Positions 1 through 7,809 of a stretch of DNA of 48,618 nt are shown here, in pieces (the stretch's first letter is position 1; each line of letters starts with the position of its first letter). The position numbers were made by a program, and so were the translations under genes. Below the pieces are notes generated by a model. That model was not told the origin of the DNA. It searched no databases and was given only the letters and a program-made list of their open reading frames with translations. This DNA is from Bacteroidales bacterium. Lineage in GTDB: Bacteria > Bacteroidota > Bacteroidia > Bacteroidales > Muribaculaceae. The stretch lies in contig CAJTEX010000022.1 in NCBI GenBank assembly GCA_910575615.1, positions 1-48,618 on the forward strand, in the 5' to 3' direction.

Positions 1-155
1 CCGGCCAGGATAAGTGCTGAAAGCATCTAAGCACGAAGCCCCCCTCAAGATAAGATCTCCACACAAGGGCCGTCAGAGACGATGACGTCGATAGGTCGCA
101 GGTGCAAGCGCGGCGACGCGCTCAGCCGAGCGATACTAATCGCCCAAACCCTTTC
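1..155 (+). rRNA. 23S ribosomal RNA, 3' end (partial)
   Basis: The window opens inside a 23S rRNA gene. The conserved 3' block around 13-48 (GTGCTGAAAGCATCTAAG, then CACGAAGCCCCCCTCAAGA) and the near-terminal GATACTAAT at 132-140 match the last 150 or so bases of bacterial 23S. The exact 3' end is estimated from the end of the terminal helix strand and could be a few bases off. The gene begins outside the window. A 5S gene follows about 160 bases later, as expected in a 16S-23S-5S operon. Confidence 0.93.
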
Positions 156-314
156 CGGGGGAGCGATCCCCCGCCAAGACACAGACACAGCCGACCGGCC
201 TTTTGGGCCGGGGACGGACACAGGCGACAGCGCCGCGTGAGACGTTCTCCAGGGTTCGCAGCCAGTGTTAGACAAGCCCGTCAAAGCTTCCGATGTCGCT
301 CCTTTTTAACGAAA

Positions 315-424
<110 letters not shown>

Positions 425-452
425 GTCCGCCTCCACCCGGAGGCACCCCGTC

Positions 453-482
453 AAGCCCCGACAGCCACCGCTGCCGGGGCTT
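453..482 (+). terminator. rRNA operon terminator hairpin
   Basis: An inverted repeat, AAGCCCCG at 453-460 and CGGGGCTT at 475-482, lies about 30 bases after the 5S gene and is followed by a weakly T-rich tract (GCTGTTTC). Position and shape fit the end of the rRNA operon, although the U tract is poor. Confidence 0.65.
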
Positions 483-579
483 GCTGTTTCCCGCCCCCTC
501 CTCCTCCCGCCACATCCATCATATCCCCCACCACATGCCCTCACACGTGCCCGGCCCATCCCCTTCCCCGGAAAAGATC

Positions 580-617
580 TCACGCAGATACCGCAGACAC
601 GCGGATTTCCGCGGATG
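580..617. repeat. Short ACGCAGA/GCGGAT tandem-like repeat with palindrome
   Basis: Between the 5S terminator and the Crp-type gene lies a run of related short words (CACGCAGATA, CCGCAGACAC, GCGGATTTCC) that ends in the perfect palindrome CGCGGATTTCCGCG at 600-613. No gene is visible between 483 and 702. The word pattern resembles short intergenic repeats seen in many Bacteroidales genomes, but only one copy is present here. Confidence 0.4.
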
Positions 618-702
618 ATTTTCGAGAAAAGATTTAATCGGGATTAGGAGGAATAGCTTACAGATTCCATAGGTTGCGCGGAGGCTTGTGGGTTGAAGGG
701 TG

Positions 703-1281
703 TCAGTATCGGTTGTTGCGGATGCGGTATAGGGTTTCTTTGGTGAGGCCGAGGTATGAGGCGATTTGGGTAGCTGGCGCGGTCTCGAGGATGCGTGGGT
801 GGCGTTTTATTACCCAGTTGTAGCGTTGGGTGGCGTTGAGTGTCTGCATTATGTATATGCGTTCCTCCAGGAGGCTTGTGTAGCGGAGGAGGGCGGCGTT
901 GAGGAAGAGCAGGGAGGATGTGGTCTCAACCGTGGTGGATTCGTTCAGGTTGTCTTTTATCTTGTGGTGGGGAAAGTATATTGTTTCGGTCGGTTCGAGG
1001 AATTGTATGGCTATGGTGTCGGGGTTGTCTTTCAGGGATTGCTGTGTGGCGATGATGAACTCGTCGTCGAAGGAGAAGGAGAGGGTATGTTCTTTGCCTC
1101 CGCTTGTGACGAAAACGCGGGCGGCACCGCGCTTGATGTAGTAGCTGTAATTTATAAGGTTAATTGCTCCGCGTATTATGTCGCCTTTTTTGTAAGATTG
1201 CTCTTTCATCAGGCTGCGGAGGCTGGCCTCTATTTCCGGTGTCATCCGAGCGAAGCTTTTTATGTGGTCTATGGGGTGCAT
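703..1281 (-). CDS. Crp/Fnr family transcriptional regulator
   Basis: The 192-residue protein has the Crp/Fnr layout. Residues about 20-120 form a cyclic-nucleotide-binding-like beta roll (KKGDIIRGA, then a YYIKRGAARVF strand). A dimerisation helix follows (about 125-155), then a short C-terminal helix-turn-helix at about 165-190 with the recognition segment IASYLGLTKETLYRIR. There is no Cys cluster of the Fnr type. The family binds DNA as a dimer and usually senses a small effector, which cannot be named here. The start overlaps the end of the upstream exported-protein gene by 13 bases, so the two are almost certainly co-transcribed and translationally coupled. It is the last gene of a three-gene minus-strand group. 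Confidence 0.85.
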   Translation of the reverse strand: MHPIDHIKSFARMTPEIEASLRSLMKEQSYKKGDIIRGAINLINYSYYIKRGAARVFVTSGGKEHTLSFSFDDEFIIATQQSLKDNPDTIAIQFLEPTETIYFPHHKIKDNLNESTTVETTSSLLFLNAALLRYTSLLEERIYIMQTLNATQRYNWVIKRHPRILETAPATQIASYLGLTKETLYRIRNNRY

Positions 1282-1760
1282 GGCTGGGTCAATATTGTGT
1301 CTGTGGTGATGCGGATGTCGTAAGGTGTGGCAGATTTGTGTGGCTGGTCGCCGTTGGTGTAGTAGTATGTTTTCTGGGTGTCCCAGGATCTGATGTCGTA
1401 GCGGCGTGTTTCGCGTGGGGGGATTGATGTTTTTTGCCTGACTGTGCGGGAGTGGATTTGCCGCTTGTATATGTCGAGGTATTCGATTGTGAAGGTGATT
1501 GATGAGATGGTGGAGTCGGTTGTGTTCTCGATGAATATGGTCTCTTTGTTGGCTCGGAGGGTTTTCTCGTATCCGCAGAATCTGACGGCTCCGACTGGTG
1601 AGACCAGGGTATCGGTCTTGGTGTGGGCCGTAGCGGCTGGTTGTTCCGTGGTCTGGATTGGTTTGAGTTTTTTGCGTGTGGTGACCACCCTGTCGGCTTT
1701 TGTTGCGGCAGAGAGAGTGAGCGCGACGGCGAGTGCTGAAGTGAATTGTCTGGCGTTCAT
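1269..1760 (-). CDS. Exported protein of unknown function, FxLYD-like
   Basis: This 163-residue protein has a signal peptide over about residues 1-22 (MNARQFTSALAVALTLSAAT) with no lipobox Cys. The rest forms one probable beta-sandwich: a core of alternating hydrophobic strands (TIFIENTTDSTISSITFTIE), then a turn with IPPRETRRYDIRSWD and a closing strand. This resembles the FxLYD type of small extracellular domain that describes hydrogen-bonded beta sheets around a persistent YLD motif (here YLDIYKRQI). It should sit in the periplasm or at the cell surface. Function is not known. It lies 22 bases after another exported protein gene and overlaps the following Crp/Fnr gene. Confidence 0.72.
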   Translation of the reverse strand: MNARQFTSALAVALTLSAATKADRVVTTRKKLKPIQTTEQPAATAHTKTDTLVSPVGAVRFCGYEKTLRANKETIFIENTTDSTISSITFTIEYLDIYKRQIHSRTVRQKTSIPPRETRRYDIRSWDTQKTYYYTNGDQPHKSATPYDIRITTDTILTQPCTP

Positions 1761-1782
1761 TTCTGTGGGGTGGGGTATTGGC

Positions 1783-2418
1783 TCAGAGATAACGTGGGTT
1801 CTGGGGATTGTGTGGCACAGGCCATTTCTTCAGGAATCCGTCGAGGTCGCGTGGAGTCTCGTCGCGGTATCTTATGCTGCCTCTTATCATATATGGCAAG
1901 AGTCGCCAGGGATTTATTTCAATGCCTTTGCGGATTCCTTTCATTGTCATATGGCCGTCGTCAATGATATGAAGTATGAATGGACGCGCGGAGGTGAGGG
2001 TAGAGTTGTTCTGGCGGGTGAATATCTGTGCGTTGTAATGGTCGGGTTTTGCTGCCGGCGACAGCCATCCCATAAGTGTGCCAGGCTGCAACCGTGGATC
2101 TGGGCTGTCGAGCAGGATCATCAGCCATTGTTCGGCGAGGGTCTTGCCTTTTTGCGGGGCGGTCATTCCAGTCTTGGCTGTCCATGCTTTAGCGGGGACG
2201 ATTCCGACAGTGGCACCGTCGGTTGTGGCGCTCCATATGCCGCCTATGCGGGCTGTGCCGTGTTCCCGGCATATGGCCATGACGAGGGAGTCGACATCAG
2301 TCCCTTTGAATCGCATCGCCGTTTTTTTCTCTGCGGAGATGTGGCCGGGAGAAGCTGATGTGGCTGTGAACGGCAGGAGGATGGCCAATGTTGCTATGGC
2401 GATGAGCAGTCGTTTCAT
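1783..2418 (-). CDS. Exported protein of unknown function
   Basis: The 211-residue product starts at 2418, where a clear signal peptide begins (MKRLLIAIATLAILLPFTAT, probable cleavage near residue 22). An in-frame start further upstream at 2610 would run through the preceding zinc-ribbon gene and add a low-complexity tail, so I reject it. The mature part is about 190 residues of mixed alpha/beta character with no motif I recognise. It is the first gene of the group leading to the Crp/Fnr regulator. A strong hairpin (2430-2477) just upstream separates it from the zinc-ribbon gene. It is probably periplasmic. Confidence 0.7.
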   Translation of the reverse strand: MKRLLIAIATLAILLPFTATSASPGHISAEKKTAMRFKGTDVDSLVMAICREHGTARIGGIWSATTDGATVGIVPAKAWTAKTGMTAPQKGKTLAEQWLMILLDSPDPRLQPGTLMGWLSPAAKPDHYNAQIFTRQNNSTLTSARPFILHIIDDGHMTMKGIRKGIEINPWRLLPYMIRGSIRYRDETPRDLDGFLKKWPVPHNPQNPRYL

Positions 2419-2429
2419 TGTAAAAGTCA

Positions 2430-2477
2430 GGAGGTGTGGCCTGACACCGGACTGTTCCGGGGAAAGGACACACCTCC
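2430..2477 (-). terminator. Hairpin between zinc-ribbon gene and exported-protein operon
   Basis: Read on the minus strand, GGAGGTGTG (2477-2469) pairs with CACACCTCC (2438-2430), with an inner CCGG/CCGG helix, followed by CTGACTTTTAC. It lies 12 bases before the start codon of the 1783-2418 gene, so it could end the aspS operon or act as an attenuating leader of the next operon. Confidence 0.55.
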
Positions 2478-2521
2478 GTGGATTCTTTTCGGTGTTGATG
2501 GCAGAGAGAAGAGGTGGGGGA

Positions 2522-3283
2522 TTATTCCCCGATGCCGGCGATTGCGGGATCGACGAGGATGCGGCCGCAGTATTCACAGACGATGATTTTTTTGCGCATC
2601 TTGATTTCAAGCTGTTTCTGAGGCGGGATGCGGTTGAAACAGCCGCCGCATGCGTTGCGCTGGATATAGACTACTCCGAGGCCGTTACGGGCGTTCTTGC
2701 GGATGCGCTTGAACGCGTTGAGTGTGCGGGCGTCAATCATCGGCTCGAGGTCTTTGGCCTGCTGGCGGAGGCGTTCTTCATCCTGGCGGGTCTCGCTGAC
2801 GATTTCCTCAAGTTCGGCGCGCTTTTCGGCGAGCACATGCTCGGTGTCGGAGATTTTCTCTTCGGTCACCTCGATGTCGCGTGTGCGGTTGTCGATGTTG
2901 CGGGTGTATTCGCCGATATGTTTTTCGCAGAGCTCGATTTCGAGAGTCTGGAATTCAACCTCTTTTGACAGGAGGTCAAACTCGCGGTTGTTGCGCACAT
3001 TGTCGAGCTGCTCTTTGTAGCGGGCGATTTTGTTTTGCGAGTCGGCGATTTTCTCTTTCTCCTGGGCGAGTTTCTGACGGAGGGTGTCGATGTCGGCATT
3101 GAAGTTGGCGATACGGGTGCGGAGGCCTTCGAGGTTGTCTTCGAGGTCTTTGACTTCAAGGGGAAGTTCGCCGCGTATGGTCTTTATGCGGTCGATTTCG
3201 GTCAGGACCGTCTGGAGCTTGTAGAGGGAGTTGAGACGGCTCTCGACGGAGAGGTTTTCAGATTTGTTCTTATCAGTGGCCAT
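2522..3283 (-). CDS. C4-type zinc-ribbon coiled-coil protein (DUF164/CT398-like)
   Basis: The 253-residue protein has two parts. Residues about 15-185 are an almost uninterrupted charged coiled coil, rich in E, K, R and Q with heptad leucines. The C-terminal 45 residues hold a zinc ribbon with Cys212-x2-Cys215 and Cys236-x2-Cys239 (CGGC and CEYC). This is the architecture of the widespread C4 zinc-ribbon family typified by Chlamydia CT398 and Helicobacter HP0958, which bind RNA or sigma-54 system partners in the few studied cases. Its role in Bacteroidota is not established. It follows the Nif3-like gene by 51 bases, a pairing common in the phylum. Confidence 0.88.
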   Translation of the reverse strand: MATDKNKSENLSVESRLNSLYKLQTVLTEIDRIKTIRGELPLEVKDLEDNLEGLRTRIANFNADIDTLRQKLAQEKEKIADSQNKIARYKEQLDNVRNNREFDLLSKEVEFQTLEIELCEKHIGEYTRNIDNRTRDIEVTEEKISDTEHVLAEKRAELEEIVSETRQDEERLRQQAKDLEPMIDARTLNAFKRIRKNARNGLGVVYIQRNACGGCFNRIPPQKQLEIKMRKKIIVCEYCGRILVDPAIAGIGE

Positions 3284-3334
3284 GCTAAAAGATGGAAAAT
3301 TTTACAAAGATATGAGGAGGAATCCATCGTCTCG

Positions 3335-4105
3335 TCAGAGGTGGACGACCGGATTTCTCTCAACGGTTGATTTCCAGACTGCAAAGTTAGGAAATTTTTC
3401 AGAAATCACGCGACAAAAAAGATCTTTTGTGCATTCTTCTGTCTCAAAATGTCCGGCATCGACCAGCAGTATGTCGTCGGCGTGGTCAATGAACTGGTTT
3501 AGCTTGCAGTCGGCGGTGACATATGCCTGCGCGCCTCTGGCAAGGGCAGCCGGAAGGAATTCCGCGGCGGAGCCTCCACACAGGCCCACCCTGACGACTT
3601 GCCAGTCGTCGGACGGCACCCTGGAGCATCTGACTGCCTCCGCGCCGAATGCTTTTTTGACAAGTTTGACGAACTCCCGCCAGGGCAATGCCGATGGCAG
3701 CTCGCCGATGACTCCCAGACCCGAGGGGTCGAGACCTTCGGTATTTGCCAGGCCGAGCCGGCGGGCCATCTCCCATGAGACTCCGGCTGGCGCGCAGTCA
3801 GTCGCGGTATGTGAGGAATAGATGGATATCCCTTGGCGAAAGGCTTGCCGTATGCATCGCTCCACTCGGTCGCGGCCTGTGATTTGTTTGACTCCACGGA
3901 ATATCAGTGGATGGTGAGAGACAATCAGGTTGCATCCTTTGGAGGCGGCTTCCTCTATGATGTCGGGTGTCACGTCGACACAGACAATCACGCCGGTGCA
4001 TTCGGCTTCAGGCTTGCCAAGCTGCCATCCGGAGTTGTCCCAACTCTCTTGTAGTGAGAGTGGGGCAAACTCCTCTATGGCGTCGGTTATTTCTCTGTTT
4101 GTCAT
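3335..4105 (-). CDS. Nif3-like dinuclear metal centre protein
   Basis: The 256-residue protein belongs to the Nif3/YbgI/DUF34 family. It has the characteristic N-terminal SWDNSGWQLG near residues 20-29, CDVTPDIIEEA, the metal-binding SHHPLIF near residue 63, the YSSHTATD segment, and a C-terminal DAGHFETEE with the other metal ligands. Family members form hexameric toroids with a two-metal site. They have been linked to GTP cyclohydrolase-like or metal-insertion roles, but the reaction is unproven. The length matches the short YbgI form without the inserted PII-like domain. It starts 29 bases after aspS ends and is probably in the same operon. Confidence 0.9.
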   Translation of the reverse strand: MTNREITDAIEEFAPLSLQESWDNSGWQLGKPEAECTGVIVCVDVTPDIIEEAASKGCNLIVSHHPLIFRGVKQITGRDRVERCIRQAFRQGISIYSSHTATDCAPAGVSWEMARRLGLANTEGLDPSGLGVIGELPSALPWREFVKLVKKAFGAEAVRCSRVPSDDWQVVRVGLCGGSAAEFLPAALARGAQAYVTADCKLNQFIDHADDILLVDAGHFETEECTKDLFCRVISEKFPNFAVWKSTVERNPVVHL

Positions 4106-4134
4106 CGGCTGTCGGGTGTTGTTTCCCCAGGGGA

Positions 4135-5895
4135 TTATTTCTCCTTGGGGTCGAGGGCGAGCTGCAGCTCGTCGAGCTGCTTCTGGTCGAGCGCGGAGGG
4201 TGCTTCAAGCATCACGTCGCGTCCGGAGTTGTTCTTGGGGAAAGCCATGCAGTCTCGTATGGAGTCGAGTCCGGCGAACAGGCTTACCCAGCGGTCGAGG
4301 CCGTAAGCGAGGCCGCCATGGGGAGGAGCGCCGTATTTGAAGGCGTTCATGAGGAAGCCGAACTGTTCCTGGGCCTTCTCGGGGGTGAAGCCGAGAATCT
4401 CAAACATCTTTGCCTGCAGGGCGGAGTCGTGGATACGAATCGAGCCGCCTCCGACTTCCACGCCGTTCACCACCATGTCGTAGGCATCAGCGCGTACCTC
4501 TTCGGGCTTGGTGTCGAGCAGGGGGATGTCCTCATCTTTGGGATGGGTGAAAGGATGGTGCATCGCCATGAGGCGCTGTTCCTCTTCTGACCATTCAAAC
4601 ATCGGGAAGTCAACCACCCAGAGGCAGGCGAACTTGTTTTTGTCGCGCAGACCAAGCCGGTTGCCCATCTCAAGACGAAGCTCGCAGAGCTGTTTGCGGG
4701 TCTTCATCGCGTCGTCGCCGGAGAGTATAAGGATGAGGTCGCCGGGCTCGGCCTGGAATGCCTGCTTCATCTGCTGCAGCACCTCCTGGGTGTAGAATTT
4801 GTCAACGGATGATTTCACTGAGCCGTCATCTTCAACGCGGGCGTAGACCATCCCTTTCGCTCCGATCTGCGGGCGCTTCACGAAGTCGGTGAGCTGGTCG
4901 AGCTGCTTGCGGGTATAGCTTGCCGCACCCTTGGCGCAGATTCCGCCGATGTATTCCGCGCTGTCGAATACCCCGAAGCCGTGGCCTTTCATTATGTCCA
5001 TCAGTTCCACAAACTCCATACCGAAGCGAAGGTCGGGTTTGTCTGAACCGTAAAGCCGCATTGCGTCGGCCCATGGCATACGGATGAAAGGCTCGGTTAT
5101 CTCCACTCCGCGGAGCTCCTTGAAGAGGTGCTTGGCCATACCTTCAAACAGGGATATGACATCCTCCTGGCTGACATAGCTCATCTCGCAGTCAATCTGG
5201 GTGAACTCGGGCTGGCGGTCGGCGCGCAGGTCTTCGTCGCGGAAGCACTTGACGATCTGGAAATAACGGTCCATCCCGGAGACCATCAGCAACTGTTTGA
5301 GGGTCTGGGGAGACTGGGGAAGGGCATAGAACTGGCCGGGATTCATGCGCGACGGCACCACGAAGTCGCGGGCGCCTTCCGGAGTGGAGCCTACGAGCAT
5401 CGGGGTCTCTATCTCAAGGAATCCCTTGGAGTCGAGATAGCGGCGCACCTCCATCGTCATCTTGTGGCGCAGCTCGAGATTCTTGCGCACACAGGGGCGG
5501 CGCAGGTCGAGATAGCGGAACTTCATGCGGAGGTCGTCTCCGCCGTCGGTCTCATCCTCGATTGTGAAGGGGGGGACTTCAGATGGGTTCAGCACCTTCA
5601 GGGCGCCTGCGATGATTTCAATGTCGCCGGTGGGGAGCGCGGGGTTCTTCGCGGAGCGCTCGGCTACTGTGCCGGTTACCTGCACCACATATTCGCGTCC
5701 CAGATGATTGGCTTGCTCGCAGAGCTCTGCGTTGTCAGCGTTGTTGAAAACGATCTGGGTCAGGCCGTAGCGGTCACGGAGGTCGATGAAAGTCATTCCT
5801 CCCATCTTGCGAGACCTCTGTACCCATCCGGCGAGGGTGACTTCTTTGCCGGCATCGGCAAGTCGTAACTCGCCGCAGGTGTTAGTCCTGTACAT
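4135..5895 (-). CDS. aspS: Aspartate--tRNA ligase
   Basis: The 586-residue product is a bacterial-type class II aspartyl-tRNA synthetase. It has an N-terminal OB-fold anticodon-binding domain ([20 protein letters not shown]), then motif 1, motif 2 ([19 protein letters not shown]) and the bacterial GAD insertion domain in the middle. Motif 3 near the end is [16 protein letters not shown]. The enzyme charges tRNA-Asp with aspartate using ATP in the cytosol. Length equals the usual 580-600. It is the first gene of a minus-strand operon with the Nif3-like and zinc-ribbon genes. A promoter lies at 5973-5980 and a hairpin sits in the leader. Confidence 0.98.
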   Translation of the reverse strand: MYRTNTCGELRLADAGKEVTLAGWVQRSRKMGGMTFIDLRDRYGLTQIVFNNADNAELCEQANHLGREYVVQVTGTVAERSAKNPALPTGDIEIIAGALKVLNPSEVPPFTIEDETDGGDDLRMKFRYLDLRRPCVRKNLELRHKMTMEVRRYLDSKGFLEIETPMLVGSTPEGARDFVVPSRMNPGQFYALPQSPQTLKQLLMVSGMDRYFQIVKCFRDEDLRADRQPEFTQIDCEMSYVSQEDVISLFEGMAKHLFKELRGVEITEPFIRMPWADAMRLYGSDKPDLRFGMEFVELMDIMKGHGFGVFDSAEYIGGICAKGAASYTRKQLDQLTDFVKRPQIGAKGMVYARVEDDGSVKSSVDKFYTQEVLQQMKQAFQAEPGDLILILSGDDAMKTRKQLCELRLEMGNRLGLRDKNKFACLWVVDFPMFEWSEEEQRLMAMHHPFTHPKDEDIPLLDTKPEEVRADAYDMVVNGVEVGGGSIRIHDSALQAKMFEILGFTPEKAQEQFGFLMNAFKYGAPPHGGLAYGLDRWVSLFAGLDSIRDCMAFPKNNSGRDVMLEAPSALDQKQLDELQLALDPKEK

Positions 5896-5929
5896 GGTTC
5901 TATGCTTCGAAATGGAATTTGTTAACTAT

Positions 5930-5971
5930 GTCAAAAAGCCGTCGCCGCGGATGGCGACAGCAAAGCTTGAC
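5930..5971 (-). promoter_or_regulatory. Leader hairpin of aspS, terminator-like
   Basis: On the minus strand GCTGTCGCC (5961-5953) pairs with GGCGACGGC (5946-5938) with one U-G pair. A run of five T (5937-5933) follows. An outer GTCAA/TTGAC helix (5971-5967 with 5934-5930) would extend the stem. It begins at the predicted transcription start, about 40 bases before the aspS start codon. It could be an attenuator or a stabilising 5' hairpin. Confidence 0.5.
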
Positions 5972-5972
5972 G

Positions 5973-5980
5973 CAAAGTTA
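5973..5980 (-). promoter_or_regulatory. aspS promoter -7 box
   Basis: The minus strand reads TAACTTTG (followed by C), an exact Bacteroidota -7 box. No good -33 TTTG is seen at the standard spacing; a TTAG lies about 21 bases upstream. The predicted start of transcription is near 5967, giving a leader of about 70 bases. Confidence 0.65.
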
Positions 5981-6313
5981 CGCAGAAAATCGCAAACTCA
6001 CCTAACTCTTGGTGGAAAAGTTTGCCCCATCTTCAGCCTCATCGCGGCGGAAGGCCGGTTTCTTTTTTTCACCAGCCAACAGAGTATGTAGTTTGGTTTA
6101 ATTTGTAGGGCATATATGGCCCGAACTGAACTAATCCGACCTCCAGTATCCACGACGCCTCCAGTTCTCATAAAGAAACAGGGATTTGGCAATGTGATGT
6201 ATGGGCTTTATAGGAGATGTGGGCTGTAATGACGAGTCAGACGAAAATGGGATGGGGCGGTTTTGTCCTCGTTAACATTCTCGGATAATAATCCTGATTC
6301 CCAACAAAATTCG
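5981..6313. other. Intergenic region without a recognisable gene
   Basis: This divergent gap between aspS and the LuxR-type gene holds only the two promoters at its edges. Short open frames exist (for example about 64 codons on the minus strand at 5998-6192), but they have no signal peptide, no start context and no family resemblance. I see no tRNA and no repeat. Confidence 0.5.
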
Positions 6314-6321
6314 TAACTTTG
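6314..6321 (+). promoter_or_regulatory. Promoter -7 box of the LuxR-type regulator
   Basis: TAACTTTG followed by C lies 50 bases before the start codon at 6372. No clear -33 element is visible at 19-21 bases upstream, so the promoter may be weak or activated. Confidence 0.6.
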
Positions 6322-6371
6322 CAAAATGAAATCCGGGCTGAAAAATACGACATTTTGAGAATTGCAAACAG

Positions 6372-7127
6372 ATGAAAACGACAGACGATTTCTTCATACT
6401 TGATAATGAGGTCAAGCTCCCTGAAGAACTTGATTACAGCCGGGTGGATGAATATATCCGCTCGGCAGAGGCGTTTTCTCGCTCCACATATCAGAGCGTC
6501 TATATCATTGACTATTTCAAGCAGAATTTCCTGTATGTGTCGCCCAATCCCATGTTCCTGTGCGGATTGACACCTGAGCAGGTGATGAAACGAGGCTATC
6601 GTTTCTATTTGGAATATGTGCCTGAGGATGAGCAGCAGTGTTTGATTGATCTGAACGAAGCAGGATTTTCATTTTATCAAACGATTCCGGTTAATGAGCG
6701 TAAGGACTGGTACATCTCTTACGATTTTCATATCCTAAATGACGGGCGAAGGCTACTTGTCAACCACAAGCTGACTCCGCTTACCCTCACATCCGACGGG
6801 CGAATATGGCTCGCCCTCTGCGTGGTGTCAGCATCTACCCGCAACGACGCCGGACATATAGAAATGCACCGCGTCGGCTCGTCCGGTTTCTTTGAGTATA
6901 ATCTGACTACTCACCGCTGGGACAAACGGCAGATGCCGACTCTTACAGACGGTGAGAAATCTGTGCTGACACTCTCTATTCAAGGTCTTACAATGAGTGA
7001 GATTGCTGATAAAATCTGTCTGTCGCCCGATACTATCAAGAAATACCGTCAGCGCATATTCGAGAAACTTGATGTGCGCAATATATCCGAAGCCATAATT
7101 GCCGCTACAAACAACAAGCTACTCTAA
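6372..7127 (+). CDS. PAS-LuxR type transcriptional regulator
   Basis: The 251-residue protein has an N-terminal PAS-like sensor fold, about residues 35-150. It includes VYIIDYFKQNFLYVSPNP, a segment typical of PAS proteins, and FYLEYVPEDEQQ. The C-terminal LuxR-type helix-turn-helix, about residues 190-250, carries LTDGEKSVLTLSIQGLTMSE and a LSPDTIKKYRQRIFEKL recognition segment. There is no receiver domain or kinase. The effector is unknown. It is separated only by a small convergent gene from a divergent promoter pair with a strong inverted repeat, so it is a candidate regulator of that site, but this is inference. The stop overlaps the convergent gene by 9 bases. Confidence 0.85.
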   Translation: MKTTDDFFILDNEVKLPEELDYSRVDEYIRSAEAFSRSTYQSVYIIDYFKQNFLYVSPNPMFLCGLTPEQVMKRGYRFYLEYVPEDEQQCLIDLNEAGFSFYQTIPVNERKDWYISYDFHILNDGRRLLVNHKLTPLTLTSDGRIWLALCVVSASTRNDAGHIEMHRVGSSGFFEYNLTTHRWDKRQMPTLTDGEKSVLTLSIQGLTMSEIADKICLSPDTIKKYRQRIFEKLDVRNISEAIIAATNNKLL

Positions 7128-7655
7128 ATTCTTGCACAAATAAAATCGTGGAAAATGTTTTACTTCACGCTCTACGGCGATGTTGGCTGCTATCCGTGCG
7201 CATATATGCGCTGCTGTGTCCAGTGCCGTACTGTTCGTTACGCCGTTCTTGATGTCGGATAATGAATAGCGCAACCACTCGTACCCATCTATATTCCAGA
7301 AAGCACAATAACCTGCCATATATGTTGCCGCCCATTGCCGGAGATTAGGCTTGCGTAACATATCCCTTTCGTCCTCAGGCATAACAACGATAGCACCGGC
7401 TCCATTTACAAAATCAAATGGCAATATTAAAGGAATAGTCGCATCCTTTGATAAGCAAGAACTGCCATCATTGACATTCTCGGCAATAACATCTGTATTT
7501 ATAATAGGTTCTTCATCAGACGGGGATATTATTTGAATCGCCTCAAAGCCCAACTGTTGAAGTTCGGTTCTGACGCTGCCGATAAACTCAGTAGCTCCTG
7601 CAACTGCGATTCGGCAGTCTGCAATCTGGCGTTTTTCTTCGGTTGTCATATTCAT
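7119..7655 (-). CDS. Unknown protein with Rossmann-like N-terminus
   Basis: The 178-residue protein has no signal peptide. Near residues 14-25 it reads CRIAVAGATEFIGSV, a beta strand and glycine-rich turn like a nucleotide-binding fold. Residues about 75-92 (IPLILPFDFVNGAGAIVV) recall the second half of ThiF/E1-like folds, but the ATP-binding and Cys residues of those enzymes are not evident, so I do not assign it. A C-terminal helix and strand (ARIAANIAVEREVKHFPRFY) close the domain. It is transcribed divergently from the secreted esterase, sharing a symmetric operator, and convergently with the LuxR-type gene. Length and codon use support a real gene. Confidence 0.65.
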   Translation of the reverse strand: MNMTTEEKRQIADCRIAVAGATEFIGSVRTELQQLGFEAIQIISPSDEEPIINTDVIAENVNDGSSCLSKDATIPLILPFDFVNGAGAIVVMPEDERDMLRKPNLRQWAATYMAGYCAFWNIDGYEWLRYSLSDIKNGVTNSTALDTAAHICARIAANIAVEREVKHFPRFYLCKNLE

Positions 7656-7671
7656 AATTGATTTTACACTG

Positions 7672-7679
7672 CAAAAGTA
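7672..7679 (-). promoter_or_regulatory. -7 box of the 7119-7655 gene
   Basis: The minus strand reads TACTTTTG followed by C, a consensus -7 box 17 bases before the start codon at 7655. Its upstream edge is 28 bases from the centre of the left operator arm. Confidence 0.65.
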
Positions 7680-7697
7680 GGATCATCCCTTCTGCTG

Positions 7698-7759
7698 TGC
7701 CATACCCAAAAGTGTATGTTTTCATCTCCAAACTCATTTGTACACTTTTGGGTATGGCA
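7698..7759. promoter_or_regulatory. Perfect 19-bp inverted repeat, divergent operator
   Basis: TGCCATACCCAAAAGTGTA at 7698-7716 is repeated exactly as its reverse complement at 7741-7759, with a 24-base spacer. Arm centres (7707 and 7750) are 43 bp apart, about four helical turns. Each arm centre lies exactly 28 bp from the upstream edge of the -7 box it faces (7679 and 7778), about -42 from each predicted transcription start. This is the usual place for an activator. Each arm also holds a partial dyad, ATACnC...GnGTAT. The likely ligand is a dimeric regulator such as the nearby LuxR-type protein. Confidence 0.8.
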
Positions 7760-7777
7760 GGGAATTTTTAACGGCAG

Positions 7778-7785
7778 TAATTTTG
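7778..7785 (+). promoter_or_regulatory. -7 box of the esterase gene
   Basis: TAATTTTG followed by C lies 25 bases before the start codon at 7810. There is no TTTG at the correct -33 spacing, which fits a promoter that depends on an activator bound at the adjacent operator arm. Confidence 0.65.
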
Positions 7786-7809
7786 CATCGTAAATCAAAA
7801 ATCAAAAAA

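Noticed and set aside
766-1323. Long plus-strand open frame
   Set aside because: It is the antisense shadow of the Crp/Fnr gene; it has no coherent protein pattern, while the minus-strand product has clear family motifs.
2419-2610. Longer N-terminus for the 1783-2418 gene
   Set aside because: The extension overlaps the zinc-ribbon gene and removes the signal peptide from the N-terminus.
1444-2968. Two long plus-strand open frames (1444-2358 and 2078-2968)
   Set aside because: They run across several minus-strand genes with signal peptides or zinc-ribbon motifs. The composition of their products is random-like.
5128-5868. Plus-strand open frame of 246 codons
   Set aside because: It is antisense to aspS, whose class II motifs are intact.
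5930-5980. T-box riboswitch before aspS
   Set aside because: There is no room for a specifier stem and no T-box sequence; only a single hairpin fits.
7698-7759. Inverted repeat as an invertible promoter (DNA switch)
   Set aside because: The segment between the arms is only 24 bases and holds no promoter; invertible promoters of Bacteroidales are longer and lie next to a recombinase gene, which is absent.
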